Source of the DNA: Planomonospora parontospora
Lineage (GTDB): Bacteria > Actinomycetota > Actinomycetes > Streptosporangiales > Streptosporangiaceae
Direction of reading: 5' to 3'
Length of the DNA: 64,000 nucleotides
Assembly: GCA_014647935.1 (NCBI GenBank)
Contig: BMQD01000006.1
Location: 124,001-188,000, forward strand
The position numbers and the translations under genes are program-made. Shown piece after piece: positions 42,377 to 53,681 of the stretch. Below the pieces are notes generated by a model, which saw only the letters and a list, made by a program, of their open reading frames with translations, searched no databases and was not told the DNA's origin. The stretch's first letter is position 1. Every line of letters begins with the position of its first letter.

Positions 42377-42793
42377 TCAGCCGGACAGAAATGACAACCG
42401 GACCCGCCGCTCGCGATTGTCCACGTTGAGGTCCACCACGGCGACGGACTGCCACGTGCCCAGCGCGAGTCTCCCGGCCAGGACCGGGACGGTGGCGTAC
42501 GGGGGGACGAGGGCCGGCATGACATGCGACCTCCCATGCCCCGCAGATCCGTGCGCATGCCGCCAGCGGTCGTCGGCCGGGAGCAGGTCCGCGAGCGCGG
42601 CGAGCAGATCGTCGTCGCTGCCCGACCCCAGCTCGATCAGGGCCACCCCCGCGGTCGCGTGGGGCACGAAGACGTGCAGCAGGCCGTCCAGGCCGCCGTC
42701 CCCGCACGACCGGACGAAGTCCTCGCACTGGGCGGTGATGTCGTGCACCCGCTCGCGCGAGCCGGTCACCACCTCGATCATCTGGGATCTCAC
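42377..42793 (-). CDS. YjbQ/UPF0047 family protein
   Basis: 138 residues from GTG 42793 behind AGGA (MRSQMIEVVTGSRER). The family's metal-site residues are in GLLHVFVPHATAGVALIE and in the HGSAGHGRSHV motif. Some YjbQ proteins have weak thiamine-phosphate-synthase-like activity. It follows the DUF1918 gene by 10 bp on the same strand. Confidence 0.87.
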   Translation of the reverse strand: MRSQMIEVVTGSRERVHDITAQCEDFVRSCGDGGLDGLLHVFVPHATAGVALIELGSGSDDDLLAALADLLPADDRWRHAHGSAGHGRSHVMPALVPPYATVPVLAGRLALGTWQSVAVVDLNVDNRERRVRLSFLSG

Positions 42794-42803
42794 ACGCGGA
42801 ATC

Positions 42804-42998
42804 CTATGATCCGCGCTGGGCGGGGACGACAATCGCGTCCGGGCCTGGGACCACCAGGCCCGTGTGACCGTCCTCGAACCGCACCAGGTAGGGGGGTTCC
42901 CCCTCGTTCCCGCGCACCTCGAGGACCTCGCCCCGCCGGTCGTGGTGGCCGACCGTGTCGCCGTGGACCAGGATCTGATCCCCCACTGTCGCGCGCAT
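42804..42998 (-). CDS. DUF1918 small protein
   Basis: 64 residues, MRATVGDQILVHGDTVG to the end, a single small beta-barrel-like domain (VEDGHTGLVVPGPDAIV type) of the DUF1918 family. Often near stress or redox genes. First gene of a two-gene unit with yjbQ-like. Confidence 0.85.
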   Translation of the reverse strand: MRATVGDQILVHGDTVGHHDRRGEVLEVRGNEGEPPYLVRFEDGHTGLVVPGPDAIVVPAQRGS

Positions 42999-43252
42999 CG
43001 CACTCCTCCTTCCGAGACCGGTGAAATGCCACCTCTTCAGGGTCGTACCCTGCGGTCCTCCGGAAAAGAGCGACCCCGGTGTTACCTTTCACATCCATTC
43101 GTCCTACGATCGGTGGTCTAGGCCACATCCTTGCCCCTGCCAGCGGGGACATCCTGGTTACCGGTCAGTAGAGATGCACTTTCCGGAGCAAGAGACCAGG
43201 ATGGATGGTGACCGACACCAGACAAAAGTCCATCCTCGGAAGGCGAGACCCA

Positions 43253-46000
43253 GTGGCTTCCGGACGCCAGCGTTTCTCGATCATCAGCGACGGCCTACCC
43301 AGTCAGCTCCCTGATGTCGACCCCAGCGAGACCCAGGAGTGGCTCGAGTCGCTCGACAACGTCGTCAAGACGGAGGGCCGCACGCGCGCCCGCTACTTGA
43401 TGCTCCGCCTGTTGGAGCGGGCGCGAGAGCACCAGGTCGGCGTCCCCGGCCTGCGCAGCACCGACTACATCAACACGATCCCGCCGGAGCGCGAGCCCTG
43501 GTTCCCCGGCGACGAGCACGTCGAACGGCGGATCCGCGCCTACATCCGGTGGAACGCCGCGGTCATGGTGACCCGGGCCAACGCCCGCACCAACGTCGGC
43601 GGCCACATCGCCACCTACGCCTCGGCCGCGTCGCTCTACGAGGTGGGCTTCAACCACTTCTTCCGCGGCAAGGACCACGGCGAGTCGGGCGACCAGGTCT
43701 TCTTCCAGGGCCACGCGGCCCCGGGCATCTACGCCCGGGCGTTCCTGGAGGGCCGCCTCAACGAGGCGCAGCTCGACGCCTTCCGGCAGGAGCTGTCGCA
43801 CGGCTTCCGCGGCCTGCCCTCCTACCCGCACCCTCGCCTCATGCCGGACTTCTGGGAGTTCCCCACGGTCTCCATGGGCCTGGGCCCGATCGGCGCGATC
43901 TACCAGGCGCGGTTCAACCGCTACCTGCTCAACCGCAAGGTCAAGGACACCAGCCGCAGCCACGTGTGGTGCTTCCTCGGCGACGGCGAGATGGACGAGC
44001 CCGAGTCGCTCGGCGCGATCGGCGTGGCCGCCCGCGAGGAGCTCGACAACCTCACCTTCGTCATCAACTGCAACCTGCAGCGCCTCGACGGCCCGGTCCG
44101 CGGCAACGGAAAGATCATCCAGGAGCTGGAGACCTACTTCCGCGGCGCCGGCTGGAACGTCATCAAGGTCGTGTGGGGCCGCGACTGGGACCCGCTGCTG
44201 GCGGCCGACGTCGACGGCGTGCTCGTCAACCAGATGAACACCACGCCCGACGGCCAGTTCCAGACCTACTCCGTCGAGTCGGGCGAGTACATCCGCGAGA
44301 ACTTCTTCGGCGGCGACCCGCGCCTGCGCAAGATGGTCGAGCACCTGTCCGACGACGAGATCCGCAAGCTCTCGCGCGGCGGCCACGACTACCGCAAGGT
44401 CTACGCGGCCTTCAAGGCGGCCCGCGAGCACGTCGGCCAGCCGACGGTCATCCTCGCCCAGACCATCAAGGGCTGGACGCTCGGCAAGGACTTCGAGGCG
44501 CGCAACGCGACGCACCAGATGAAGAAGATGTCCAAGGCCGAGCTGAAGGAGTTCCGCGACCGGCTCTATCTGCCGATCCCGGACTCGGCGCTCGACGCCG
44601 ACCTGCCGCCCTACTTCCACCCGGGCGAGAACGACCCCGAGATCGCCTACATGAAGGAGCGCCGCGCGGCGCTGGGCGGCTTCCTGCCCCGGCGCACGCT
44701 CCGCGCCAAGCCGATCAAGCTCCCCGGCGAGGCGGCCTACGCGCAGCTCAAGAAGGGCTCCGGCAAGCAGAACGTCGCCACCACCATGGCGTTCGTCCGC
44801 CTGCTCAAGGACCTCATGCGCGACAAGGAGATCGGCAACCGCTTCGTGCCGGTCATCCCGGACGAGGCCCGCACCTTCGGCCTCGACGCGATCTTCCCGA
44901 CCGCGAAGATCTACTCGCCGCACGGCCAGACCTACGAGGCCGTGGACCGGGAGCTGCTGCTGTCCTACAAGGAGTCGACCGAGGGTCAGATCCTGCACGA
45001 GGGCATCAGCGAGGCCGGTTCGATGGCCTCGACGATCGCGGCCGGCACGTCGTACGCCACGCACGGCGAGCACATGATCCCGATCTACATCTTCTACTCG
45101 ATGTTCGGCTGGCAGCGCACCGGCGACCAGATGTGGCAGCTGGCCGACCAGATGGGCCGGGGCTTCCTGCTCGGCGCCACCGCCGGCCGCACCACGCTGA
45201 ACGGCGAGGGCCTGCAGCACGAGGACGGCCACACGCCCCTGATCGCCTCGACGAACCCCGCGGCGGTCTCCTACGACCCGGCGTGGGCGTTCGAGATCGG
45301 GCACATCGTCAGGGACGGCCTGCGGAGGATGTACGGCGAGACGCCGGAGAACGTCTTCTACTACCTGACCGTCTACAACGAGCCCTACCTGCAGCCGGCC
45401 GAGCCCGCCGACCTGGACGTCGACGGCCTGCTCAAGGGCCTCTACCGGTTCGCTCCGGCGCCGGCGGTCCAGGGCCCGAAGGCCAACATCCTGGTCTCCG
45501 GCGTGGCCGGGCCGTGGGCGATGGAGGCCCAGCGGATGCTGGCCGAGGAGTGGGGCGTGGCGGCCGAGGTCTGGTCGGCCACCTCCTGGTCGGAGCTGCG
45601 CCGCGAGGCGCTGGCCGTCGAGGAGCACAACCTGCTCAACCCGGACGCCGAGCAGCGCGTGCCGTACGTCACCCGGGCGCTGTCGAAGGCCCAGGGGCCG
45701 TTCGTGGGCGTCAGCGACTACATGCGGGCGGTGCAGGACCAGATCGCCCAGTGGGTGCCGGGAGACTGGACCTCGCTCGGCACCGACGGCTTCGGCCTGT
45801 CGGACACCCGCTCGGCGCTGCGCCGCCACTTCCATGTGGACGCGGCCTCGATCACCCTGGCCGTGCTCACCCAGCTCGCCCGGCGGGGCGAGCTCGACGA
45901 GGAGGTGCTGCGCGAGGCCATCTCCCGCTACCACCTCAAGAACGGCGTCACCGAGGCCGGCGGCGCCGAGAGCAACGACACCCAGTCGATGGGTCTGTGA
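43253..46000 (+). CDS. aceE: pyruvate dehydrogenase E1 component, homodimeric type
   Basis: 915 residues from GTG 43253 behind GGAAGGCGAG, giving the family start [20 protein letters not shown]. The ATG at 43205 adds 16 residues without conservation. Thiamine-diphosphate motif [10 protein letters not shown]...NCNLQ at about 245-285, with the E1 signature [13 protein letters not shown]1 decarboxylates pyruvate and loads acetyl on lipoyl-E2, whose gene is not here. It supplies acetyl-CoA for the fatty-acid cluster at 56800. Confidence 0.97.
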   Translation: MASGRQRFSIISDGLPSQLPDVDPSETQEWLESLDNVVKTEGRTRARYLMLRLLERAREHQVGVPGLRSTDYINTIPPEREPWFPGDEHVERRIRAYIRWNAAVMVTRANARTNVGGHIATYASAASLYEVGFNHFFRGKDHGESGDQVFFQGHAAPGIYARAFLEGRLNEAQLDAFRQELSHGFRGLPSYPHPRLMPDFWEFPTVSMGLGPIGAIYQARFNRYLLNRKVKDTSRSHVWCFLGDGEMDEPESLGAIGVAAREELDNLTFVINCNLQRLDGPVRGNGKIIQELETYFRGAGWNVIKVVWGRDWDPLLAADVDGVLVNQMNTTPDGQFQTYSVESGEYIRENFFGGDPRLRKMVEHLSDDEIRKLSRGGHDYRKVYAAFKAAREHVGQPTVILAQTIKGWTLGKDFEARNATHQMKKMSKAELKEFRDRLYLPIPDSALDADLPPYFHPGENDPEIAYMKERRAALGGFLPRRTLRAKPIKLPGEAAYAQLKKGSGKQNVATTMAFVRLLKDLMRDKEIGNRFVPVIPDEARTFGLDAIFPTAKIYSPHGQTYEAVDRELLLSYKESTEGQILHEGISEAGSMASTIAAGTSYATHGEHMIPIYIFYSMFGWQRTGDQMWQLADQMGRGFLLGATAGRTTLNGEGLQHEDGHTPLIASTNPAAVSYDPAWAFEIGHIVRDGLRRMYGETPENVFYYLTVYNEPYLQPAEPADLDVDGLLKGLYRFAPAPAVQGPKANILVSGVAGPWAMEAQRMLAEEWGVAAEVWSATSWSELRREALAVEEHNLLNPDAEQRVPYVTRALSKAQGPFVGVSDYMRAVQDQIAQWVPGDWTSLGTDGFGLSDTRSALRRHFHVDAASITLAVLTQLARRGELDEEVLREAISRYHLKNGVTEAGGAESNDTQSMGL

Positions 46001-46090
46001 GATCCTTCCGGGTGGGACCTCCCAGGTGGAGGCCCCACCCGGAACGGGGACGGGTGCCCTGTCCGGGATGACGCGGAGGGGGAGCACGTC

Positions 46091-47614
46091 ATGCGAGCAA
46101 TCCGGGCGGCGGCCGCGACCGCGGCGCTGGCCGCGGCACTGGCCGCCTGCAGCGGCGGGGACGGCGGCGACGGCGGGACGGCCGCCCCGAGCGGGTCCGC
46201 CGCACCGTCGGGCCCGATCTCCTGGGGACCCTGCACCGACATCAAGCGCGCCGACGGCCAGGGCGTCGCCACCCCCGCCCCGGACCAGCAGTGCGGGAAG
46301 CTGGCCGTGCCGCTCGACTACGCCGACCCCGCCGCCGGGACGATCGACCTCGCCCTCATCCGCATCAGGGCCACCGGCCCCGGGCAGCGGATCGGCTCCC
46401 TGCTGTTCAACTTCGGCGGTCCCGGCGCCTCGGGCGTCGACACCCTGGCCCAGGCCGCCAAGGCCCTCGGCTCCCTCGGCGCCCGCTACGACCTGGTCAG
46501 TTTCGACCCGCGCGGGGTGGAGCGCAGCTCCGGCGTCCGGTGCGGCGGCACCGCGGAGATGGACGAGTTCACCTCCGTCGACAGCGTGCCCGAGGACGCG
46601 GCCGAGCGCGCGGAGATCGAGCGGATCACCGAGGAGTTCACCGCCGCCTGCGGCAACACCTCCGGGAAGGTCCTGGCGCACGTCGGCACCGTGAACGCCG
46701 CCCAGGACATGGACCGCATCCGCGCGGCGCTGGGCGACCAGCGGCTCAACTACCTCGGCATGTCCTACGGCACGCAGCTCGGCGCGGTCTACGCGACCCG
46801 CTACCCCGAGAAGGTGGGCCGCTTCGTGCTGGACGCCCCGCTGGACCCCAGCGTCTCGATGAAGGAGCGCACCCTGGTCCAGACGGCCGGTTTCCAGAAG
46901 GCCTACGAGGCCTTCCTGAAGGACTGCGTCAAGGACCGCCAGTGCAAGATCGGCCCGGACGCCGACACCGCGAACCGGAACATCGAGGCGCTGATGGACC
47001 GGTTGAACGACGAGCCGCTCAAGGTCGGCGACCGGGAGCTCACCCAGGGGCTGGCGGGCACCGGCATCGCCGCCGCCCTCTACTCCGAGCAGACCTGGCC
47101 GCTCCTCGACCAGGTCCTGGCCCTGGCGGTCAAGGGCGACGGCCGCGGGCTGCTCTTCCTGGCCGACAGCTACACCGGCCGCGGCTCCGACGGCTCCTAC
47201 AGCACGGTCATGAGCAGCTTCCCCGCCATCAGCTGCGTGGACACCGCCGAGCGGCCCGGCGACGCGGAGCTGCTGCAGACCGAGAAGCAGGCGCTGAAGA
47301 TCTCCCCGCTGTTCGGCAGCGCCGGCATGGGGACCATCTGCTCGTCCTGGCCGGTCCCCGGCGACGACGCGGCCTCGAAGGTCGACGCCTCCGGTTCCGC
47401 CCCCATCGTGGTGATCGCCGGCACCGGTGACCCCGCCACGCCGTACGAATGGGGGCCGAAGCTGACCGCGCAGCTGAAGACGGGCGTGCTGGTCACCTAC
47501 AAGGGCGAGGGGCACGGCGCCTACCTGTCGGGCGACGCCTGCGTGAAGAAGGTCACCGACGCCTACCTGCTGGAGGGGAAGGTCCCCGCGGAGGGGACCA
47601 CCTGCCCCGCGTAG
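46091..47614 (+). CDS. secreted lipoprotein alpha/beta hydrolase (TAP-like peptidase)
   Basis: 507 residues. Lipobox LAAC near residue 19 marks it as lipid-anchored. The nucleophile is in YLGMSYGTQLGAVYA, and the later GTGDPATPYEWG and GEGHGAY carry the acid and His. This is the tripeptidyl-aminopeptidase-like family (TAP C-terminal domain). It probably trims peptides at the cell surface. It starts 90 bp after aceE, perhaps from its own promoter. Confidence 0.9.
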   Translation: MRAIRAAAATAALAAALAACSGGDGGDGGTAAPSGSAAPSGPISWGPCTDIKRADGQGVATPAPDQQCGKLAVPLDYADPAAGTIDLALIRIRATGPGQRIGSLLFNFGGPGASGVDTLAQAAKALGSLGARYDLVSFDPRGVERSSGVRCGGTAEMDEFTSVDSVPEDAAERAEIERITEEFTAACGNTSGKVLAHVGTVNAAQDMDRIRAALGDQRLNYLGMSYGTQLGAVYATRYPEKVGRFVLDAPLDPSVSMKERTLVQTAGFQKAYEAFLKDCVKDRQCKIGPDADTANRNIEALMDRLNDEPLKVGDRELTQGLAGTGIAAALYSEQTWPLLDQVLALAVKGDGRGLLFLADSYTGRGSDGSYSTVMSSFPAISCVDTAERPGDAELLQTEKQALKISPLFGSAGMGTICSSWPVPGDDAASKVDASGSAPIVVIAGTGDPATPYEWGPKLTAQLKTGVLVTYKGEGHGAYLSGDACVKKVTDAYLLEGKVPAEGTTCPA

Positions 47615-47636
47615 CCGCCCCGCCCTGCCCCGGCGG

Positions 47637-49448
<1,812 letters not shown>

Positions 49449-49655
49449 CGCCGACCCCTCGTGACACGGCGCTTTGCCCGAACATTACACATCGCGGGCG
49501 GCCGGGGCCGGGGCGGCGGCCGGATCGAGATCACAGCGGTACCGCCGTACCGCGACTTTCGTCGGCGGGGTACGTGCCGAAGACGCTACCTCGGTCGGGG
49601 AGGTCGATCCCGTCGGCCGATCCCCGCGTCGTCCGGGCCCTCCTACCGTCGGCTC

Positions 49656-49886
49656 ATGCGCAGTCCCATCCAGGCGCTGGGGGTCCTCCTGGTCCTCCAG
49701 GGCGTCAGCGGAACCATCGACCAGGTGGCCGTCCAGCCGTTCATGAGCCCGTTCCTCAACTTCTTCAACCGCGTGGTCGTCGAGCGGGTGGACTTCTTCG
49801 CCGGATACGAGATCTTCGCGAACCTGATCCTGGCGGTCCTGGGCGTCGTCGTGGTCGTCGCCGCGGACCGGATCCGGCCGTCGTGA
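49656..49886 (+). CDS. small membrane protein (76 aa)
   Basis: ATG 49656 gives MRSPIQALGVLLVLQGVSG and a long second hydrophobic stretch FANLILAVLGVVVVVAADRI. Two helices joined by a loop. Divergent from the kinase gene. The start lacks a strong ribosome site. Function unknown. Confidence 0.6.
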   Translation: MRSPIQALGVLLVLQGVSGTIDQVAVQPFMSPFLNFFNRVVVERVDFFAGYEIFANLILAVLGVVVVVAADRIRPS

Positions 49887-49922
49887 CGTCCTCCCCGGTG
49901 CGGTCCGGCGCCCGGGAGGAGG

Positions 49923-51188
49923 TCAGGCACCCGTCCCGGCCGCCGCCGCGAGCCGGGCCGCCGAGCGGGACACCCGGTCGAGCACGGCGGGCAGATCCGG
50001 GTGGAGCAGCCGGCCCGCCCGCTTCACGACCCGTCCGGCGACCAGTACGGTGTCCACGTCGCCCGGCCCGGCGGCGGTGACCACCGCGCCGACCGGGTCG
50101 TGGACCGGGGCCAGGCGGGGCGTGCCGGTGCGCAGCAGCACCAGGTCGGCCTGCTTGCCGGGGCGCAGCGAGCCGACCCGGTCCTCCAGGCCCAGCACGG
50201 CCGCCCCCTCGATCGTGGCCATCCGGAGCACCTCGGCGGCGGTCAGGGCGCCCCCGCGCACCCGCTCGGCCGCGAACGCGGCGCGCATGACGGCGAACAT
50301 GTCCCCCGGAGCGTCCACCACCGTGTCGACGCCGAGCCCGGTGCGGATCCCGGCCCGCCGGAACCTGCCGGTCTCCGGATGACCGTGCCCCATCTGCATC
50401 TCCACCGCCGGTGTCACGGAGGCGGCGGCCCCGTTGTCGGCGATCAGCTTCACGGCCTCGTCGGTGAACCCGTTGCCGTGCACGAACACGGTGTCCGGGC
50501 CGAGCAGCCCGGCGTCGTGCAGCCGTTCGGCCGCGCCGGCCCCGGTCGCGTGCAGGCTGACCCGGAGCCCGAGTTCGCGGGCGAGCCGCCAGTCGGCCCG
50601 TGCCTCGTCCGGCGGTCCGTAGACCGGCCCCATGGCCGCGAGGGCCGGGGTGACCTGGCCGGACGTGCCGAGCAGCGCGGCGGTGCGCCGTACCTCGTCC
50701 TCCCGGCGCGTGCCGGGGGCGGGGTGGGCGTATCCGAAGACCGCCCGGATGCCGGAGTCCCGCAGGGCCTGGATCGCGGCGTCGGTGTGCTCCGGGGTGG
50801 ACTGGATGTGCGACCAGTCGAAGACGGTGGTGACCCCGGCGTCGAGCGCCTCCAGCGCGCCCCACAGGCCGGCGGCGTGGACGTCCTCGGGCCGGTAGGC
50901 GGGGGCGAGGCGGCCGAGCACGAGCGCGAGGTAGTCGCCGAGCGTCGCGTCGGCCGCGGCGGAGCGCAGGGCGCTCTGCCAGAGGTGGCGGTGGGTGTCG
51001 ACGAATCCGGGGAGCACGAGCATCCCGGTGGCGTCGATCGTCCGGTCGGCGGGCGGCGCGGCGGAGGCGCCGAGCCCCGGGCCGACGGCGGCGATCACCC
51101 CGTCCTCGACGAGCACGTCGGCCCCGGGCAGGGTCCGCGGCTCCGGTTCGGTGTCGATCACGGTTCCGCCGGTGATGAGCAGGCGCAC
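49923..51188 (-). CDS. amidohydrolase family protein (chlorohydrolase/cytosine-deaminase-like)
   Basis: 421 residues from GTG 51188 (MRLLITGGTVIDTEPEP), preferred over the ATG at 51212, which overlaps the operator flank. Metal site: HRHLWQ after LVLPGFVDT, then SLHATGAGAAERL, HGNGF and GLGVDTVVDAP. This is the metal-dependent hydrolase layout that removes amino or chloro groups from ring compounds. The divergent MarR gene probably senses its substrate. Confidence 0.87.
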   Translation of the reverse strand: MRLLITGGTVIDTEPEPRTLPGADVLVEDGVIAAVGPGLGASAAPPADRTIDATGMLVLPGFVDTHRHLWQSALRSAAADATLGDYLALVLGRLAPAYRPEDVHAAGLWGALEALDAGVTTVFDWSHIQSTPEHTDAAIQALRDSGIRAVFGYAHPAPGTRREDEVRRTAALLGTSGQVTPALAAMGPVYGPPDEARADWRLARELGLRVSLHATGAGAAERLHDAGLLGPDTVFVHGNGFTDEAVKLIADNGAAASVTPAVEMQMGHGHPETGRFRRAGIRTGLGVDTVVDAPGDMFAVMRAAFAAERVRGGALTAAEVLRMATIEGAAVLGLEDRVGSLRPGKQADLVLLRTGTPRLAPVHDPVGAVVTAAGPGDVDTVLVAGRVVKRAGRLLHPDLPAVLDRVSRSAARLAAAAGTGA

Positions 51189-51204
51189 GGCACACCCCTT
51201 TTTC

Positions 51205-51238
51205 GATAGCAATCAGAAAAGCTTTTCTGAAAGCTATC
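51205..51238. promoter_or_regulatory. 34-bp interrupted palindrome between amidohydrolase and MarR genes
   Basis: GATAGC (51205-51210) and GCTATC (51233-51238) flank the central perfect palindrome TCAGAAAAGCTTTTCTGA. It lies 17 bp from the amidohydrolase GTG and 26 bp from the MarR ATG. Well placed for dual control. Confidence 0.8.
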
Positions 51239-51263
51239 AGGCCGGAGGGATACCCTCAACCCC

Positions 51264-51791
51264 ATGGCAAGGGGAGAGATGGACCGGGTCGACGAGCTGG
51301 TCGCGGCCTGGCAGACCGAGCTGCCGGGGGCCGCGACCGTCGAGCTGGAGATCGTCAAGCGGGTCGCCCGGCTGAAGCACCGCATCGAGGAGGCCACCCA
51401 GGCCGTGCTCGGCGGATACGGCCTGACCTACGCCGACTTCGACGTCCTGGCGACGCTGCGGCGGGCCGGCGCCCCGTACCGCCTCAAGCCCGGCCGGCTC
51501 GCCTCCCTGTCCTCGCTCACCACCGGCGGCACCAGCAACATCCTGCAGCGGCTCACCTCCGCCGGGCTCGCCGAGCGTGAGCCCGACCCCGCCGACGGGC
51601 GCAGCTCCTGGGTCCGGCTGACCCCCGAGGGCGTCCGGCTGACCGAGGAGCTCGTCGCGGCGACCGGCAGGGCCCACCGGGACCTTTTCGCGGACGTGCC
51701 CGGACCCGCCGCGCAGACCCTGGCCGGCCTCCTGCGCGAGGTGCTCCTCGCCCTCGGCGACCGGCCGGGCCCCTCCCGCGCCGACCGGTGA
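51264..51791 (+). CDS. MarR family transcriptional regulator
   Basis: 175 residues. Winged-helix core LTYADFDVLATLRRAGAPYRL then LASLSSLTTGGTSNILQRLTSAGLAEREPDPADGR, the family signature with DGR at the wing. The start at 51264 has GGAGGG rather far upstream; ATG 51279 is an alternative. Divergent from the amidohydrolase across the palindrome, which it should bind. Confidence 0.9.
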   Translation: MARGEMDRVDELVAAWQTELPGAATVELEIVKRVARLKHRIEEATQAVLGGYGLTYADFDVLATLRRAGAPYRLKPGRLASLSSLTTGGTSNILQRLTSAGLAEREPDPADGRSSWVRLTPEGVRLTEELVAATGRAHRDLFADVPGPAAQTLAGLLREVLLALGDRPGPSRADR

Positions 51792-51960
51792 GGGCCCGCC
51801 GCGCGCGCCCGCGGAACGGACCCTGAGGGCCGCCTGCGACTCCGCGGACCGTGTGCGCCCGCGGAACTGGACCCTGAGGACGGCCTGCGACCCCGCGGGC
51901 GGGCCGGTGCGCGCCCGCGGAGCGGATCCGGGGCGCGCGGAGCACCGGCCGCCCCGGCGG

Positions 51961-52347
51961 TCACGCCCCGGCCGCCGCGCCCGGCGGGGTGAAGACGCCG
52001 AACAGGTTGCCCGAGACGTCGCGGACGTAGGCGAAGTCGGGGCCGTGCTCGTTGCCGACGACCTTGCGGACGACCTCCCCGCCCAGGCTCTCCACCCGCG
52101 CGCAGGCGGCCTCGGTGTCGGCGACGACCACGGAGAAGACCGCGTGGCCGGGGAACGCCCCGCCGCTGGCGTACAGGCCGCCCCTGGGCCCGTCGCCGTC
52201 GGGGTAGCCGACGAGCCGGTAGTCGATGCCGTTCTTCGCCGACCCCTCGTCGGTGGCGAAGGACCAGCCGAACAGCTCGCCGTAGAACTTCTCCGCGCCC
52301 TGCGGGTCGTCGGTGGCGATCTCGAACCAGGCGACGGTGTTGATCAT
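51961..52347 (-). CDS. VOC (glyoxalase-like) family protein
   Basis: 128 residues: MINTVAWFEIATDDPQGAEKFYGELF and, in the second half, NEHGPDFAYVRDVSGNLFGVF, the paired beta-alpha-beta-beta-beta halves. A single-domain member. Metal ligands are plausible but not complete enough to name an activity. It lies 77 bp downstream of a WYL regulator gene, likely the same unit. Confidence 0.87.
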   Translation of the reverse strand: MINTVAWFEIATDDPQGAEKFYGELFGWSFATDEGSAKNGIDYRLVGYPDGDGPRGGLYASGGAFPGHAVFSVVVADTEAACARVESLGGEVVRKVVGNEHGPDFAYVRDVSGNLFGVFTPPGAAAGA

Positions 52348-52424
52348 CAGGTGTCCCTCTCGAAGCGATTTCCTCGAACACCTCTACGATGAACCGGCCC
52401 GGCGACAACCCTATGTCGGTGTTT

Positions 52425-53126
52425 TCAATCCAGTTCCGGATTTCCGAAGACCAGTCCCGGCACCTGCGGCGCGAACCGCTCCGGCGGGTGCTCGGGCGAG
52501 GGCTCGTCGGTCTCCTCCGCCCTGGCGATCCGGTCGAGCCGGAAGATCCGGGCGTCGCGGCGGAGCCGGCACCACCCCACGAGATACCAGTGGCCGTCGC
52601 GACCGCCCACGAAGACGGCGGGCTCCACCTCCCGGCGGGTCGCCTCGCCCTTGACGTCGGTGTAGTCGATCACCAGCACCCGCCGGTGCAGCAGCGCCTG
52701 CTCGATCACCCGGGACACCCGGGGGTACGGCTCCGGCTCGGCGAGCAGGTGGACCCGGGTGGCCAGCAGCCTGGCCCGCTCCCCCTCCGGCGCGGGCATC
52801 GCGGCCACCAGCTTGCGCAGGGCGCTGCGGGCGTGCAGGGCGAAGGGGCTGCCGGAGGCCTCGCTGAGCGCCACGGCCACCGCGACCGCCTCGGCGGGGG
52901 TGAAGTTGAGCGGCGGCAGCGACATGCTCTTGTCCAGCACGTAACCGCCACGCCTGCCGGGCTCGGCGTAGATCGGCACCCCGGACTGCTGGAGCGCGGA
53001 GATGTCGCGCTCGACCGTGCGCACGCTCACCTCGAACCCGGCCGCGAGCTCCCGTGCGGAGCGGGGCCGGGGCGAGGCCGCGCGCAGTTCCTCGACCAGG
53101 GCGTAGAGCCGATCGGTACGGTTCAC
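52425..53126 (-). CDS. WYL-domain transcriptional regulator (YafY/DeoR-like)
   Basis: 233 residues from GTG 53126. Helix-turn-helix in the first 60 residues (ARELAAGFEVSVRTVERDISAL), WYL domain in the C-terminal half (HWYLVGWCRLRRDARIFRLDR). WYL domains sense nucleic acids or ligands and many regulate DNA damage or defence. The frame continues upstream but without family similarity. It probably controls the adjacent VOC gene. Confidence 0.88.
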   Translation of the reverse strand: MNRTDRLYALVEELRAASPRPRSARELAAGFEVSVRTVERDISALQQSGVPIYAEPGRRGGYVLDKSMSLPPLNFTPAEAVAVAVALSEASGSPFALHARSALRKLVAAMPAPEGERARLLATRVHLLAEPEPYPRVSRVIEQALLHRRVLVIDYTDVKGEATRREVEPAVFVGGRDGHWYLVGWCRLRRDARIFRLDRIARAEETDEPSPEHPPERFAPQVPGLVFGNPELD

Positions 53127-53248
53127 ACTCCGACGGTACGCGCCGCCACCGACACTCCACGCGAAAAGGGAACCTTCGGGCACGTTCAACCGGTTGAACA
53201 GTCAAAAGACCGCGGATACCCTGTCTCGACACTTCGCATTGGAGCTCG

Positions 53249-53671
53249 ATGGCGCAGAAACACCCGATGGCCCGGAAACCCCCGCGCAAACCCGCTCGGC
53301 TGGAGCCGGGCGGCAAGGCGTCCAAGGCCGTCGTGATCTCCGGGATCACCGTCGTCTCACTGCTCATCGTCGGCGCGTGCGCGGCGCAGGACGACTACGA
53401 GGAGGTCGGGGCCGACTGCGTCAACCTCGACAACCGGCTGCCCGACGGCTCCTACGAGGTCGTGGACGAGGACTACTGCGACGACGACGGCACCGTCCGC
53501 TACCACGGCTCCCACGGCGCCTACGGCTGGTACTACGGCGGCGTCCGGACCGGCGCCCGGGTCGCCAGGGGCACCACCGTCAAGCCCTCCGACGTCAGCA
53601 TCGTCAGCCGCGGCAAGGGCACCGTGATCCAGCGCGGCGGCTTCGGCGGCCGCAGCTCCAGCGGCGGCTGA
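53249..53671 (+). CDS. secreted or membrane-anchored acidic protein, YgiB-like in position
   Basis: 140 residues. A basic N-terminus and a single hydrophobic helix (AVVISGITVVSLLIVGACAA) precede an acidic, Cys-containing region (DCVNLDNRLPDGSYEVVDEDYC) and a Gly/Arg/Ser tail. It is 10 bp before the ATP-grasp gene. In enterobacteria the DUF1190 proteins YgiB and YjfM occupy the same place. No strong sequence identity is claimed. Confidence 0.65.
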   Translation: MAQKHPMARKPPRKPARLEPGGKASKAVVISGITVVSLLIVGACAAQDDYEEVGADCVNLDNRLPDGSYEVVDEDYCDDDGTVRYHGSHGAYGWYYGGVRTGARVARGTTVKPSDVSIVSRGKGTVIQRGGFGGRSSSGG

Positions 53672-53681
53672 CCCTCCGGCC

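Noticed and set aside
43295-47515. 1406-residue open frame on the minus strand
   Set aside because: Antisense to aceE and the lipoprotein hydrolase. Its length follows from GC-skewed third positions; it has no motif.
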